Assembly (NCBI GenBank): GCA_013398055.1
Contig: VZRS01009627.1
Coordinates: 186,001 to 250,000, forward strand
Source of the DNA: Ifrita kowaldi
Taxonomy: Eukaryota > Chordata > Aves > Passeriformes > Cinclosomatidae
Direction: 5' to 3'
DNA length: 64,000 nucleotides
A program made the position numbers and the translations under genes. Below the pieces are notes generated by a model. That model was not told the origin of the DNA, ran no database searches, and saw only the letters and a list, made by a program, of their open reading frames with translations. Positions 25,116 through 38,867 of the stretch are shown here, one piece after another. Within the stretch, counting starts at the first letter, position 1. The number at the start of each line of letters is the position of its first letter.

Positions 25116-28100
25116 ACAGGAAGTGGTTGCTATAAACAGTAGACAGTTTAGACACAGATCTGCAAAAACACCCAATTCCTCTTAAGATGTCTTACTCGCT
25201 CTTATCCACCTATGCAGATCTGGACCCTTGGTTGTTGAGGTTTTCTGCTGACAGCCTCGTTGGATTTTCCAGGCAGAGATATATGGAGGAAGTTACATCT
25301 ACTGGAACTGGAGCTACTTCAGAGAAGTAGCTGTGCAAGAGATGAGTGCTGGCACTGTTCTTGAAATTGCTAAAAAGAAGGAAATTCTTCACAGACTTCA
25401 AAGATACGTGTTTATTTAAAATGGGACTGCATTTTGCTCTGTTGGACCCTTCTAAATTGTGGTTGGAATTTGAAGGGAGTGCTTTTTGTTGTCCAGTCTA
25501 TGAAAGCAGTCAATGTATTTTTAGAATACAAGATAAAAAAGCTTTATTGGGTTTTCTAAAGAACTGTGTCCCACTGGATCAGGTGTGGGGTAAAAGTGTT
25601 GCCCTGCAATGGGTCTGAAATAATTTATGGAATAGTGATTAGTCTGTTGGTAAAATTTATGTCAACGTATCTCTCCATTATATAAATTCTCCTGGAACTG
25701 TTGGACAGTTATTTACATATCACAGCGTGAGCCGTGGTGTAGTGTGATGTTATAGCATAAGAAAAAAATCACCCAGGAAATCCTGAAACGTTTGTGTGTC
25801 AATGGATTTTAAGAACTATATTTGCTTCATAAGGATGAACTTTATCTCACACATAGAGAACCAAATTATTGCTTTAATTTGTGGTACATTTCACATGGTT
25901 TTTACCCACCTAAATGGCTATTTCATTTAAGGCGTATATCAAATCTTGCTTTTTACTCGAAGGCAAGCAACAGGCACCTTTTAGAGACTACCTTATCTTC
26001 ATTCAGAAACCATTTAAAAAGGGAATGAATAGCCATTGGAGGCTCGTCTTCCAATCTTGCATTCCCCTCAGCCTTGCCCAAAAAAGTCTAGACCTAGAAG
26101 CACTCAGAAAGATAAACCCATCCTTAAACACAGAGGCAGCGAGGCTCACTTCTAGGTTTTCTCGTGTGCATGAGAATGAATGGAGCAAAATAAAAACCCC
26201 ATCCATCCATTTGCATGATGAATTCTTTGTCTCTTGATACATTTTTAAGAAGCTTTTATACACGCCCAAGGATCTCTTGTGGCCTGTGAGTTTAATTTTT
26301 GGTCTGACTTGAATAGTCAGGGTGTGAGACCAGACATAATGAAAGCTTTGGAGTGGTCCAATATTTGTTATTTTTGGCTGCTAGTGATGAAAATTTCTCT
26401 GAGCAGGTGTGTGTCATGATATGGCAATCCATGTGTCAATGTCTCGAACAGAATCTAGGAACAAGACCAAACTCCTCTGTACCACAATTATTCCAGCATA
26501 TATTGGTTTTTATTTTTAGTTTCAAATGCAGCTGCAAGTTTTTGTCCCAGCTAAGATCTGGCAAAAGCAAGATATATTAAATTTAAAAAACAACAGGATA
26601 CTTTCCAAGGAGCAGAAGCAGTTGGATTACACAAATGAGACAAAGCACTAAATGAAAGCAGGAGAAGTTTAAAATCAAACTTTCCATTTAGGAAGAGCAG
26701 TGTAATTGTAGACATGATAAAAGAAATCCATTAAGTAACTTTGCAAATGGCTATAAACAGCTTTTGGAAAGCGGTGGTGGTGGGGGGAGAGGGCTGTCAT
26801 TTGGCATGGACAGTCCTATTAATAAGAGAATTTCTAAAGTCTGTGTAAATTTTCCTGCTCCTGTCTTCCTCTTTCCTGTTTTACTGTATTTCATACTTGG
26901 GCAGTAGAACTTGCAAGAAAAGTATAATTTTTCTTGAGCTTGGGGCTTTTATTTTGCTACAGCTGGAGCTTATCAGTGGAAGGGAAAGGTGTAGGGAAAG
27001 GTGAGAAGTTGTGACAGTCAGGATAAATGAGCTCTCAATAATTCCTTCTGTATTGTATGAACACAATGGATAACAAACCTTTGTGTTACAGCAGTGAAGA
27101 AGCAACGACAGTGACTCTGATATTACTTGTGGGGTTATGCTCGTGCGCTGTGCTACACGAATGCAGGAATTTGTACTAATGTGTCTGGATCATCCTCCTT
27201 ATATATCTAATGTATAGTAAATATTTGTAGCTCAGTTTAAAGTTTACATTCTTTGAATACACAGCATGCTTCTTACTGTAAATATTAGATGCTAAGAGAA
27301 GAGCTTTGTAGCCCTTAGAAATCACTTTGTATTTGAAGTCTTCTCAACTGGAAACAAGCACAGTTCACCTTACGTATGATTTCCAAGATTTCTCGTGCAT
27401 CAAATAGGTTCTTTGTACTCTGGTTTATAATGCACGTATTTGATCTGACATAGGCCCATTATTTAATGCTAAATAACATAAACCACAATTCATTTTGTGA
27501 AAGAGTTACATTCTAAACCAACTGTTCAGCAGTTACATGAACTTTAGTTGAATTTATAAAGTGGTAAGGTTTTTTTTTCTGATTGTTGTGGTGAGTCAAA
27601 GGGGAACAAATTGTTTGAAGAACTGGTTATCACCCAGCACTGACTGATAAAGCAGGGATTGTCAGGATAAAACCCCTACAACCTTTTTCTTTGCTAAGAA
27701 TGCCTCTGTATTGAAACAGTAGAAGAAAGTGTATCCAGAATGCAAATAAGACAAACCTAGATTAGATTACTACTTTAGTAATCTTCCCTCATAAAAATAC
27801 AGTTTTGGAAGAAGAGTTAAGAAAGACCACAGTAACAAATGCAAGAAACCATGAGGGCATGAATTAGTGATGCAGGATCAACTGCTCACGATAATAAATA
27901 TCTAGTTTAGGAAACAGAAAGCCACACAGATTTCTGATAATGAATGGCTTTTGCAATACCTGCCAAAATGTCTGTCTAGCAAGGTTGTCTGAAGGCAAAA
28001 TAATAATTGAGCTAAACCTGGAGTAAAATTTCAAATGTGCCAAGTAAAAGAACAGTATCTTTTTGTGAGAGTTGAAATGCTTTCACAATTTAAGTGTCAG

Positions 28101-31100
28101 AGAAGATGTTGGGGAGAGAGGAGCCACAAAGAAGGCACAGCTTCAGATGTGTAAGTAGACATGGCTCCCTGATGCTTCAGCAGATCTGCTTTCATTCATA
28201 CCAGCTGAAAACCTGACCCCTGGCACTTTCAGGCTTCCTTGCAGAACATTATTTGATTAGAAAACAGAATTAATGACTGTGAAGTGTTTGAAGAGAACGA
28301 GGGGAAAATTGTATTGCTAATAAATCTTGTGCATAATGCAGGGTTAGAGCAGCCCTGTTGTGACAGTGCTGCACATCAAGGATGATTCCCCCAGCCTCAG
28401 TGGAACTGAGTTACCTCAGGGTAAAAGAAAAAAGAAATACTGATACATTATGGATTTGAATTTTATTCAGCTATGTAAACAACACTAGTCCACTGGGCCA
28501 TGGTATACTCATCCTTTTGGTTTCTATTTTCTTTCTTCTTAAACAGAATAAGAAAATCCTTCTCAAAGTTGAGTAATTAATTGCTTTGTGGAAGACAGAG
28601 ATCCTTTATGGTTGCCTCCACCACATTGTCGTGATCAAAAAGATTTCTGAGGGTTGAAAACTTGTAAGCAGCTTTCAAAAATAAACACAAATAGTGATTT
28701 AGAACAGTGGCAACCAACTAAAAGTTTGAAGTACTGTCTTTGAACATACAATGATTATTAGAATATACACGCAAGATGGGGAAAAAACATCTTTCATTTT
28801 AAAAAACAAGTGAACCTAATATACTGAGTGGTCTACTTGCAATACCTGTAATTCTGCATTTTTTTTAAGAAATTATTTTCTTCATAAGAGTGAAGATGAA
28901 AATAGTTTGCAACATAGTGAGTGCTGGCTAGTGGGAAAGATAATCTGAGATTTTATTTACACTTTTACTTCCACAAAAGGACTTGTACAGTATTATTTCT
29001 AGTATAAGTCTTCACTCCAGTTCCTGTGCTCTGGTGACCTGCTGGAGAGAAGCGCTACAGAGATGGTGCTGCATGTGTGTGGCTCTGAATACAGTCTTTT
29101 CCTTCAAAAGGCTAGTATAGATTTAACTGAAAAATAAAGCTTTGTTTTGTCTACTTTGGGGACATAATAGTGCAATTACCTGAGCCTTGCAGCTGGCAGA
29201 GTTTTCCCATGCAAATCTGGAGAACTCTTACAGGCCTTAATGAAGATTTTGTGCTCTGATCAATTGTCTTCAGGAAATAGCCATGCTGTAATTGGCAGCC
29301 TAAAAGGGAATCAATTAGCAAGACCTTTGTGGGACAGAAACCCTCCTTGGAGGCCAGAGTCAAGGCAATAGCATATTTTTTTTGGAAAACACCATTACAG
29401 GTTTGATCTAGCCTTGTACTGTTTTTATCATGAGGAAAAAAATGTAGGTACACCTATGAAAAAGAACAAATTACCTATAACCACATTCCTAGTCTGAAAA
29501 ATGCCTAATGATTCCACAGTGTGAAGAGCAGACAGACCTAATCCCTGGAAAAGTACACATAGAGCTGGATGTGAGAGTGATAGAGACTACAAAAAATGAG
29601 ATCAAAAAGGCAGGGATGCAGTAGATTACCAGTAGATTTTAAGTTCATTGTCATTTATTGGCTGCTGAAGTATCTCCCATGAAATTCTTCACTGAATGTA
29701 GCATTTTACAAGGAGGTTTGATTTGTCTCTGTATTAAAAGCCACTGTTTAAAAGCTTCAGTAATCTGTCTTTGACCATTTCATTGCTTTGGATGATTGCT
29801 TGTTGCATGTGATGAAATGAAACAAAACAGGAAAATAGTGCCAAAATGTGGCCTGTATTCAGCTTAAGCAAGTTATACTGAGAAATAAATAGGATTTAGT
29901 ATTGAACGGCTGTTGTGGGTTTAATTTTCAGATTTCATGAGGGGTAAGTATTTGTACAAGTCTTTTTGCTTTTGTAGTGAAGTATCAAATTGGCAGTATT
30001 CCAGGCTGTTCTCCATAACACACAAAGTTGATTGTGCTGCTAGAGCATTTACTCTAATGTGTAGAAAAGGGCAGCAATAAAAATTCCACCTAAAAGTCAA
30101 TATGGGGGTGGGTGGTGGGAAGATACTTGTAATATAAATAAAATAACAAGCATTTTTTTTGCCTTTTCATTTTGGATGATGAAAAGATGCCCATTTTCTA
30201 GAAATCCACCAGGAACTGTTGAATTACTTTCTTTTAATTTACTTTTGAGGACTAAAACCAAAAGAAGGGAGATTACTTAGAGTAGAAAAATATAACACCG
30301 ATCTTTAAAAGTAAATAGATACAGAATCAGCTAAAGAGTCTGGATAGCCACTACTTGTTATGTAAAAATCATAATTTGGTTAAATTAATGCAACAACATC
30401 AAGTAGAAAAAGGTTTAATCACTAAACCATAAAAAAATATAAAAAAAATCAGAAAGCCACATGTAAGGAAATATCCCAGGGGATCTGTAAGAGAGCTGGT
30501 CCTTGTGGGCAGCACTGTGTAAATGCACATGTAGTACAGTGAATAAGAAACATTTTGCCTATGATGTGAAATGCAGTTCTGACACATTCTGGGGACCTCT
30601 GACATGAGGTTTCTTTGAAAGAAGTGTTCACTGTTTTGAAAATTAGCTCGGATCTTGCTGTATGGCAGAGGGTGCCTTATTTATTTCTCTCCCAGGTGAA
30701 AAACAGAGCTGGCATCTGAAGAGAAAGCAAAGGTGGCTGGGGATTTATAAGCCCCGCTGCAGATATTCACCAGGCAAAGCAACAGTTTGGGTGCCCCAGC
30801 GCAGTAATTACGAGCTGCCTGTGCCAAAGGAGCTTGCAGCTCTGTAAAGAGGTGCTTGGTGTGCAGGTGTCATTGCAGGGAGAGCTCTCAGAGCAGTGCT
30901 CAGCAGAGCAGGGTACATGGGAGTGTTCTCTAGAGACAGCACGCCCAGACCTGAGGGCTGTGTCACTCCATCACACTGGTGGGATGCTGCAGAATTAGGC
31001 GTGGATCCCTGTGGTTTCTTCTTTGGATGATGTGGGGATATTTCCATTCACCTATGAAGACCCTGAACCTTTCCCTTCAGGCTCAGACTCCTAGAACTCT

Positions 31101-32110
31101 GTCAAAAGTTAGAATTCTGTTGAACGTGCTTTTAGGTTTTGATTTAACTTTTAAAGAGTGGAATCCCTGTTGGTCCCCTTGTTTTTATTTGAACAGAGAA
31201 GGGAATGCATCTCTGTGCAAGTGCATCCAGTGGGGATCATAGCTCTGTATCCTGGTGGTTGTGGCATCCAGTTTGGGATGGGAAGGTTATGTCCCTGCTG
31301 TACTGAAGTCTGTTTCTGGGTTTAGCATCCAGCTGGTTTTAGACAGGGTATAAAAATAGTCTTTGAGGTGATATTCCCTGTCACAGCTGTATTCTTTCAT
31401 TTTCTCAGTGATTTGCCACAACAGGGCAGATCATCAACAAGAGTACTCAGAGATACTCCTTTGCACCCTTCTCTTTCATCCTTTCCTTTTCATCCTGAGC
31501 TTCCAATTGCACTGAAACTGTGAAACATCCACCTCCCCAGGCCCTGGCATTACAACTCTGGTTGTCTGGTGTGGCAGCATCAGCAAGAAATTTTACTTGT
31601 GGACGCTTGTATCTTGTCTTTATACTACGAAAAGTAACTTTTGGGTGAATAAAGGTCAACCCACAGAGCTTGAACAGATGTCAAGCTTTTTTTAAGTGCT
31701 TTCTGGTCAAATGTGGCTGTGAGTGGAGAGTTTGGACATTTTCAGTGCTAGATGGCAACCAAAGCAGTTTTGGTTTGCTGTTGATCTCAGTGTTTGTATG
31801 CAGGTGGCCCAATTTTGCTGTAATGACTCGATTATTTTGCCGAGCGTAACTGTAAATAATTCAGTCCATCTTCCCACAAAAGAGTGGAAAGAGCCAGAAA
31901 TTGTTATCTCTCACTCTGGGCTATAATTAAAGACAATTGAACTGCAGATGAGCAATCTCTTTTGAAAACCCTTCTTTTAGAATTCTAGAAGGTTATTTTA
32001 CATATAAGCTCACTTCCAATTTGGATTGTAAGGATAAAAATATTGTTTGAGAAATCTACTGGAACACAAAGATATAGTTGCCCAAAATTCCTAAAAATTT
32101 TTAGAAATTT

Positions 32111-32125
32111 GGGGGGGAGGGGGGG
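32111..32125 (+). repeat. G7-A-G7 tract (G-quadruplex-prone)
   Basis: Seven G, one A and seven G form four possible GGG runs with single-base loops, enough for an intramolecular G-quadruplex. The flanks are AT-rich, so the tract stands out. The structure is inferred from sequence only. Confidence 0.6.
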
Positions 32126-32746
32126 CGGAAGAATATTTCCTTCTGTCATATGTTTTTCTTCTTCCTTCTACCCTCTTACTGAAAAGTAAGAGGTGGGAAA
32201 ATAAATGTACTCCATTTAAGCTCAGAAGATTCCCTTTCAAAATTGCTAAAACAACTTAAAATCAAAGGCTTGTATGATTTTCAAATTTGGTGAATAGAAT
32301 TTTTTTCTGTGGGGAAAAAAAAGAAAGCACGAAAAACCTGACTTGAAAGTTTTTGTATCACTATCCTGTTTAACGTAAGACACGGTCTTGCCCCAAAACA
32401 GGTAATTGAAAGTGACTGTTCCATCTGTCACTGAATTATTTTGTTAAAAGATGCTACACCCTAAAGCGAGAGATAAGCATTTGCATCCTAAGGAAGTCTT
32501 GGAGCTCTCTAAGGATTTTAAATGGGCAGTCATTTTTTTCTGTCAAAGCAATGCAAAACTTCCTGTGCACTGCTTTATCCAACAGTATTTTGGCTGGAGC
32601 TGCCAAAGGCTGAAACAGGAAAGTGTCATTTGCTTGGTAAGCATTGCCATGAAAGAGAAGTCCATTGCTTTAGGGAGTGAAAGTCAATTACAAGAAAGGC
32701 AATAATGTGTAGTGTTCTATCAGCCTGAGGTCAGGTCTGTAGTAAT

Positions 32747-32769
32747 TGATTAATAGTCCATTGATTGAT
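32747..32769 (+). promoter_or_regulatory. Paired PBX/HOX-type sites
   Basis: TGATTAAT (32747-32754) and TGATTGAT (32762-32769) both fit the composite PBX-HOX consensus TGATNNAT. Their starts are 15 bases apart on the same strand. A GATAAG motif (32767-32772) overlaps the end of the second site. The motifs are visible; function is inferred, and AT-rich DNA produces such motifs by chance. Confidence 0.28.
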
Positions 32770-34003
32770 AAGCTGAATAGAATTACTGACAGTGTATTGG
32801 GGAGCTGGAACTCACCCAGTAAGTGACTTTCGTGTCAAAGTCTAACCAGATTTCTCTCCTCATACGGTGCTAAGTCAATCTTCAGTAGCTAAAATGTTTA
32901 CAAATCTCTTCTTAAATTCAGTTCACTGATTCAGTTGCCAAAGCCAGACTTATTTTTTTTTAATCTATTCCCACCTCTTGCTTTTATAAAGCATAGTACA
33001 CCCTGCATAAAAATATATTAGAAAAACCTTCTAATGCACTTTTACTCATTTCTTGAGCTCTAAAGTTTAATAATACATGGAGTCATATCCTACAGCTGTA
33101 GTATAACTTCACAAATAGATTTTGGTGCTGCATCAAATAAAGATGAGCTAAATCAACCTAAAGACCAAAGCACATGCCAAAATGTTTTGGGTTTGCTTTG
33201 TTTTTACTTTTTCTCACTGGAAGGTTGATTAATCTAAAGATTAAAAGGAAAAAAGAGAAAACAGAAAGGCAGTATGTTTGCATTGGGCATAAACTGAAGG
33301 CTCAGGGAAACAAAGTCCATTTTATGATGCTATTGGGCTCTCCATCTGTCTATGACCTGGTTGGCAAATTCAGGTCAATTGTAGAGTGTAAGAAAATTCT
33401 CATTCATTTTTTAATTAATAAAGAGATCAATCTGTGTGTAGGGAAAGGATAAAATTAGGGGGGAAAACCTAAAAATGCTGTGAAAAAAAATGAGCTGAGA
33501 TTGGGGTCAAGGGTTGAAGACTATTACACACAAATGCACAGTAAATCAGGGTTCAATTTTGGATTTACTTTATTATGGAAATGTGGACTTTCATTTTACA
33601 CGGAATTCCAATATTTATAGACATTTACTTTTGTAAATTAACTTGGTCACACATGCCTGTGTACTTAACATACTTAGGAATTACTCCACTGCACAACACC
33701 AAGGAATTTTTTTTTAATTCCGGAGTTTCCTTTCATATGCCAACCTGACCCCGGCAAGGAGGGTGAGCTGTCAAGCCATAAAAATAAAAGTTAGTGTGAT
33801 TTTTCCTACGTGTCATGCATTGCCCTATAAGGAAAAGCCTTTTCCCTTTCCTTTGGGTCTTGCTGTCCCAGTTGATGTTTGGTGCTGCCTCCCCTCATGT
33901 TCTCCTGGACCCTCCTCTCTCTTCCTGTGCTCCTGACTTCCTTGTGCCTCCAGCAGCCATCAGGACTCTCTGTGCTGAGCTGATTTATGGACCTGTAAGT
34001 GGT

Positions 34004-34049
34004 GGGAGTGAAGGGGGAAGGGGAGAGTGTGTGGGAGTGGGGTGGAGGG
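34004..34049 (+). repeat. G-rich tract with six G runs
   Basis: Six runs of three or more G lie within 46 bases (for example gggagtgaagggggaagggg, then gggagtggggtggaggg). The longest loop is nine bases, so G-quadruplex formation is possible but not by the strictest rule. The G-richness also explains the long open frames found here on both strands. Confidence 0.5.
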
Positions 34050-36240
34050 TGGAGAAGAGCGTCCTGTGGAGAAGGCTGAAGGGGAAGGAATCTGCCATAG
34101 CTCTTGCCCACTGCCTGGAGCCAGATGCTCCCTGCTTTAACTCGCACATTATCTGGAGGTTATCTCCATACTACTCTTCCAGGGGATGCTGGTTTATCCG
34201 AGGGTGGATGATATATGGAAAACTGGGTAATTCGTCTTTTATCAGTCACAAGCAGTCCAAATACTTACTGCAGAAGATCAGACTAGAAGATAATCATACT
34301 TCAGGTCATTCCAATGTTAAAATCTATTATGTGTTGGGTTTGGTGCCTTTTTAGCTGCAAGATGATAATTTATAACATTTAGAAAACTCTCTTATGTTTT
34401 GCCATTTGCTGTCTGTGACCTTCAGCATATGTCAAGCATATGGAGAATTTCTGAATGTTTAAATTGTATCAGCAAGGTGCTATATTCCTATGTAATTGTT
34501 TTTAACTGCCAGCTGTGGCATGAGAACACTGTAGATGGGTTACTTTCTACTCCTTTAGCTTATTAAGGAAAATAAATCTTCCCTTGTTGTTTTGTTGATG
34601 TATTCACTTTGTTTCTGGAGCAGCAGGAATAGATCTCGTAGTAGGAAAATAGCTGAAAAGAGGAAAAATTTCTTTCTACTCAAGCAAAGAACAACCCTTT
34701 TTTTCACATTTCTGAGTAATCTAGGTAATCTGATATAACAATGTTTGTGAAATACTTAGTTTATATATAGAATTGTTGCAAGGCAAAAGTTTAATATTAT
34801 TTTTGCTCACACAGTGTGCTGTACTTAGTCTGTTATTTCCCAGTGTTTCTTCTGACACTGGGTAACACGCTTTGGGTGACAGCTTGAGGTGTATCAAACC
34901 TGACTGTGAGGCTGTGACACAGCACTTTGTCTGGAACTGTAAATATTCAGCTCCGAGAGCAGGGTCTGAGAGACCCAAGCATTCAGCAAAGGGATGAAGG
35001 GAAAAAAAGTAAAATTAAAAGAAAAACAAGTCGACTTAATGGTTTCATGAGAATCAAATAAAGTGTTCCTTTTGTCTTTTTTTTTTTTACATATACTTTT
35101 CCATTTATTCACCTAACCTATTCCTCATTAACTTCCTCCTTATGTTCTGTGGCTGAAAAGAAGTTGATGACCTGCTAATTTATTCCTTGTGTTCTTTATG
35201 AATTTCATAGCTTGCCAAAAATTGCCCTCAAATGAGGGTAGTCAAACAAGAGAGTTTTCACATCTCTCTTGAGCACCCTGCATGTGTTGAGCTTTAAAAA
35301 AAAAAAAAGGTTTTATTTTTTGAGGGTTTTTTCTAAACCCACGGACCTGTGAAGCGTACTGCAATTTGCAGAAAGCTTTATGACTGGGGGTGGGTGGGAG
35401 GAGAAAGGGAAAAAAATAAGCCAAGGGAAGGTGAGGAGGTCTTTGAACGAAATAAATAAAATGAGACTATGCCAACTCTTCCCCGATAATGCTAGGAAAT
35501 AGAGACAGAGGAGTGCTAACAACATATTTCCCAGGTTTCACCAAAGTAAAATTAGAAACAATCTTGGCAGTGGGTACCCAGAGAAATTACCATGTCAGTT
35601 CCATTAAAGCTGAATATTCATCTCTATAAATGGAATTCACACCTTTCGTTTAATTAAGATATGAAAGTCAAAAATACGTTTTTGTCACACACTTACTGAT
35701 AAAATCTTGAATAGAAAATAAAAACTAAAGGGATGTTAATTAGACTAAGAAATGTGTCTGGTGCAGAGAAATATGTGAAGATTTTCTTGAAACTCACATA
35801 AATAAAGAAGTGTGAATAAATGGTGGCCTTTATTTGGAGATGGCTATATGATGAGTTGTACTGGTTGTGTGTGGTTTGTGACAGTAAGATACCAGGCCAG
35901 TATATTGTTATAATTTTAATGCTAATATTATTGTGAGAGAATGTAACCTGGCAGCTATCCTCTCAAATGAATGCAGCAATTACTTTTGAAAGGAATGGAA
36001 AGCTTAATAATCAGGACTAACACAGATTTACAGAAAATACTCTTTTTCTCTAAGGAAAATTTTAGGGACTTTTGAAAAAAAAAACCCCTAACTTTGAAGT
36101 AATTTATGTCGCACTGCACTTATAAATGTGAATTACCCTCATCACTATGGGACCCAACGTATTGTCTGAGAGGGAAGGAAAAAATGCGAACTACTTTCAG
36201 TAGATTTTCATTTGTAGTAAAGTTTTGCATCAGTATTGAT

Positions 36241-36280
36241 GCTTGCAAGCAAGAGCTTATGCCTGCAAGCAAGAGCTAAA
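36241..36280 (+). repeat. Tandem duplication, 20-base unit, two copies
   Basis: gcttgcaagcaagagcttat is followed directly by gcctgcaagcaagagctaaa, with 16 of 20 positions identical. It is a small local duplication in unique sequence. Confidence 0.8.
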
Positions 36281-37812
36281 AACTTCAGCGACCTTGTACC
36301 TTGCAATCTGCCATGAGGCATCTAAAAATTAAATTGTCTGAGTTTCAGTGGGGTGAAATGGGGATCTACTACAACTCCAAAAGCTGGTGCCCTGCTCAAG
36401 GACGTAGAAGTCTAAGGCATGGGGCATGGGTTTGCATGTTGCAGCCAAATGTGCCCCTAGATCAGGAGAATTCCTACCACCCTTTCTGGTGGCTAACAGG
36501 TTTTGAAGTAATTACAGCCTTTTCTTCTGGAGGCACGAGAGGGATTTTAGTGACTCCAGTGGAATCATTCCAGATGTGGTGGAAATGAGATCACGTACTG
36601 GGCCTCCTTTTATAGCTCTGGTGAGATACAAGATTGCAAAACTTACACAAGAGACCATGCCAGCTCAAAAATCTGATTTTTGTTTTGTTTTGTTGGGGTT
36701 TTTTTTGCTTGTTTGTTTAGTTTGGTTTAGTTTGGTTTATTTTTGTGGGTTTTTTTTCTTTTTTCAAGAAGTTGTCCACTTAGGTTTGCTCCTGACAGGC
36801 CTTCATCAGAACAGGTGACCCAGCATGCTCAGAGGTCAAGTGTGGTTGTTTTGGCTGTAGGCACAGCAGTGGAGCATCCATGTGCTAGGGACACAAAGAA
36901 TGAAAGGAAAAATCCAGGATTTCTTTGGAGGCACCGAGAGTAGCTTGATCGACTCACTGCTGGTTCACCACCAGTCTGTGAACAGCCACGGCTGTTTTCT
37001 TTCCCAACATGACACAATTTCTGCACATTGTCTATGGAGGTCTGTATGTGCTTTTTATGATTGGTAGAACATACTTAAAATTAATTTTGCACATTTTTGG
37101 ACTAAAATGACATTTTAAAGGTATGTAGTAAAACTGAAGTGGGCTGGAGCTTTAGTTTATGGGCAAAGGAATTGCACTGTGGGATGAAAACAGGGAAAAC
37201 CTATGGGTGTTAAGTTCTGAAGCCACAAGCAGGGACATTATTATTCATTGGGGTCATTTTTTCAACCCAGAAAGCACTAGTTTTCTTTATGAACTGAAAA
37301 CGAGGGTGCATGGAATTTTATTATTTTCTTTAAAAGGGCCTTTCAGAGAAGTGCACCACCTCTACATATCCACTCTGACAACTTTTCTGTTAGATCTAAA
37401 GGGCCTGATTCTGTCCTATTGGAAGGGTAGGGAATGAAATCAGTGGGACTACTCATGGGGTAAGTTACTCATGGCATAGAGACAGACCTGGTCTCTGAGG
37501 TATGTGGCCCCCAACAGCAGCAGTCATGGGACAGTTCCAGGAATAATAGTGGGAGCCATTTAAATAAGTGGAAAATTGTCCTCCATTTTTACAATTTTTG
37601 TCCCTCAGATGTCTGCTTTTAATAATCACATTCTAGTATTCTCATTATTACTCATGAAAATAGTAAAACTTTCTGGTCTACTGAGAATGCAAGTGGGGCA
37701 ATTACTTAGGTAAAGACATCTTGACATTTTTGTTGGGACAAACTGCCTTTTGATGGAACAGAAAATGCAGGAAATTCTCACTTCTGAAAAATCCAAGAAG
37801 TGCCGCCCCCAA

Positions 37813-37834
37813 ATTATATATATATATATATAAT
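37813..37834. repeat. (TA)n microsatellite
   Basis: About nine TA units in 'attatatatatatatata', followed by a T-rich run ending near 37850. Likely length-polymorphic. Confidence 0.85.
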
Positions 37835-38862
37835 TTTTTTTTCTTCAGCTCTGCTGTAATTGACACCAAATGTTCCTGGCAGTAACTGCCTTCCAATTGG
37901 TTTCTGCATTTTTACCATGCAAATTGAACACTACACCTCTCTCGAACTCTGTTTTAGTATGAGGGAAGCAGTTTTGAAAACTTTTCTTCTTAAAGGCTCT
38001 TGATGCATATCATTCTTACTTGCAGTCACTTTATGAAGGCAAGATATAGTTACAAAACAGAATGCATTTTCAAAGATGACCGAGGAAAAAAACCACCTAT
38101 TTTTAATATATTATACATTACCAGAGCTCTTAACAATTCTTATTACAAGAAAGAGTAGCCCGCAATGGAAAACTTTATAAATACATAATCCCACCTTAAA
38201 AATACAATTGCCCCTGGGAATTAAAATCTTGACCTCTGCAATGAAACCACAGGGAATGTACCTCAGTGAAAATTTAAGGACCTTGACATTTGTCTGTTGT
38301 ATAACCACATAATCTCCCAGAAATACTGAGCAGGCATGATGTCAGATCACATATATCATAGTAGGGCACTTTAATATGGTTAGTCTAGGCCTTGAAAAGA
38401 AATTAAAAAATTGGTTAAAGATGAAAAATTTCAGTTATGCTTTTTTTTCTTTGTTTTTGTTCGTTACAATTCTTTTTAAAGGCTGGGGTAACATACTTTA
38501 AAAAGGAAAGAAGTATTTCTCAAAGCTGATTCGCACCTTAATTTAGTGTAAAAAAGCAAGTAATTTACACTGAGGGAAAAGTTGGTGCCTTATCTACTGT
38601 GTAAATCAGTGAAAGCTAAGTGTGCTATGTTGTCTGCACTTACTGATCACTGGCTGATGGCTGGCTTTGGATATTTTTGTTATTTTGTTTGCTTCTCTTC
38701 ATGTGAGAAAAATTGATGCAATACTGATAAACAGAAAAAATCCGTCTCTATTTTGCTGTCGATTACCATGTACTTAGCTAGAATTTAAGGATATGGTACC
38801 TGAGATTCCTCTGCCAGCTTCTTAGATTAACTTGTGCCTGTCCGTACCTTCATTTCAGGGAA

Positions 38863-38867
38863 GTCAT
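38863..38867. other. Target-site duplication, left copy
   Basis: GTCAT directly precedes the TG start of the solo LTR and is matched by GTCAT at 39556-39560. A 5-bp duplication is usual for ERVL-class insertions (ERV1 usually 4, ERVK usually 6). Confidence 0.75.

Larger units (their letters stand above)
25116..38862. other. Long repeat-poor non-coding stretch
   Basis: Nearly 14 kb without a recognisable transposable element or gene. Open frames are short; the longest (33815-34354 plus, 179 codons) lies across a G-rich patch and has no recognised domain. Items listed separately are the G-tracts at 32111-32125 and 34004-34049, PBX/HOX-type sites at 32747-32769, a 20-base tandem duplication at 36241-36280 and an AT microsatellite at 37813-37834. 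A/T runs lie at about 35077-35088 and 35296-35308. A GTTT-rich low-complexity patch covers about 36677-36760. A GC-richer segment at about 30660-31050 contains 'gatttataag', TATA-like, but no promoter could be supported. Confidence 0.6.

Noticed and set aside
30662..31050. GC-richer segment with a TATA-like gatttataag and small open frames
   Set aside because: No initiator, CpG cluster or gene downstream could be identified, so a promoter call is not supported.
33815..34354. 179-codon plus-strand open frame, longest in the window
   Set aside because: No recognisable domain and low-complexity G-rich middle. A long frame on the opposite strand overlaps it, and no splice or promoter context was seen. 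Probably compositional.
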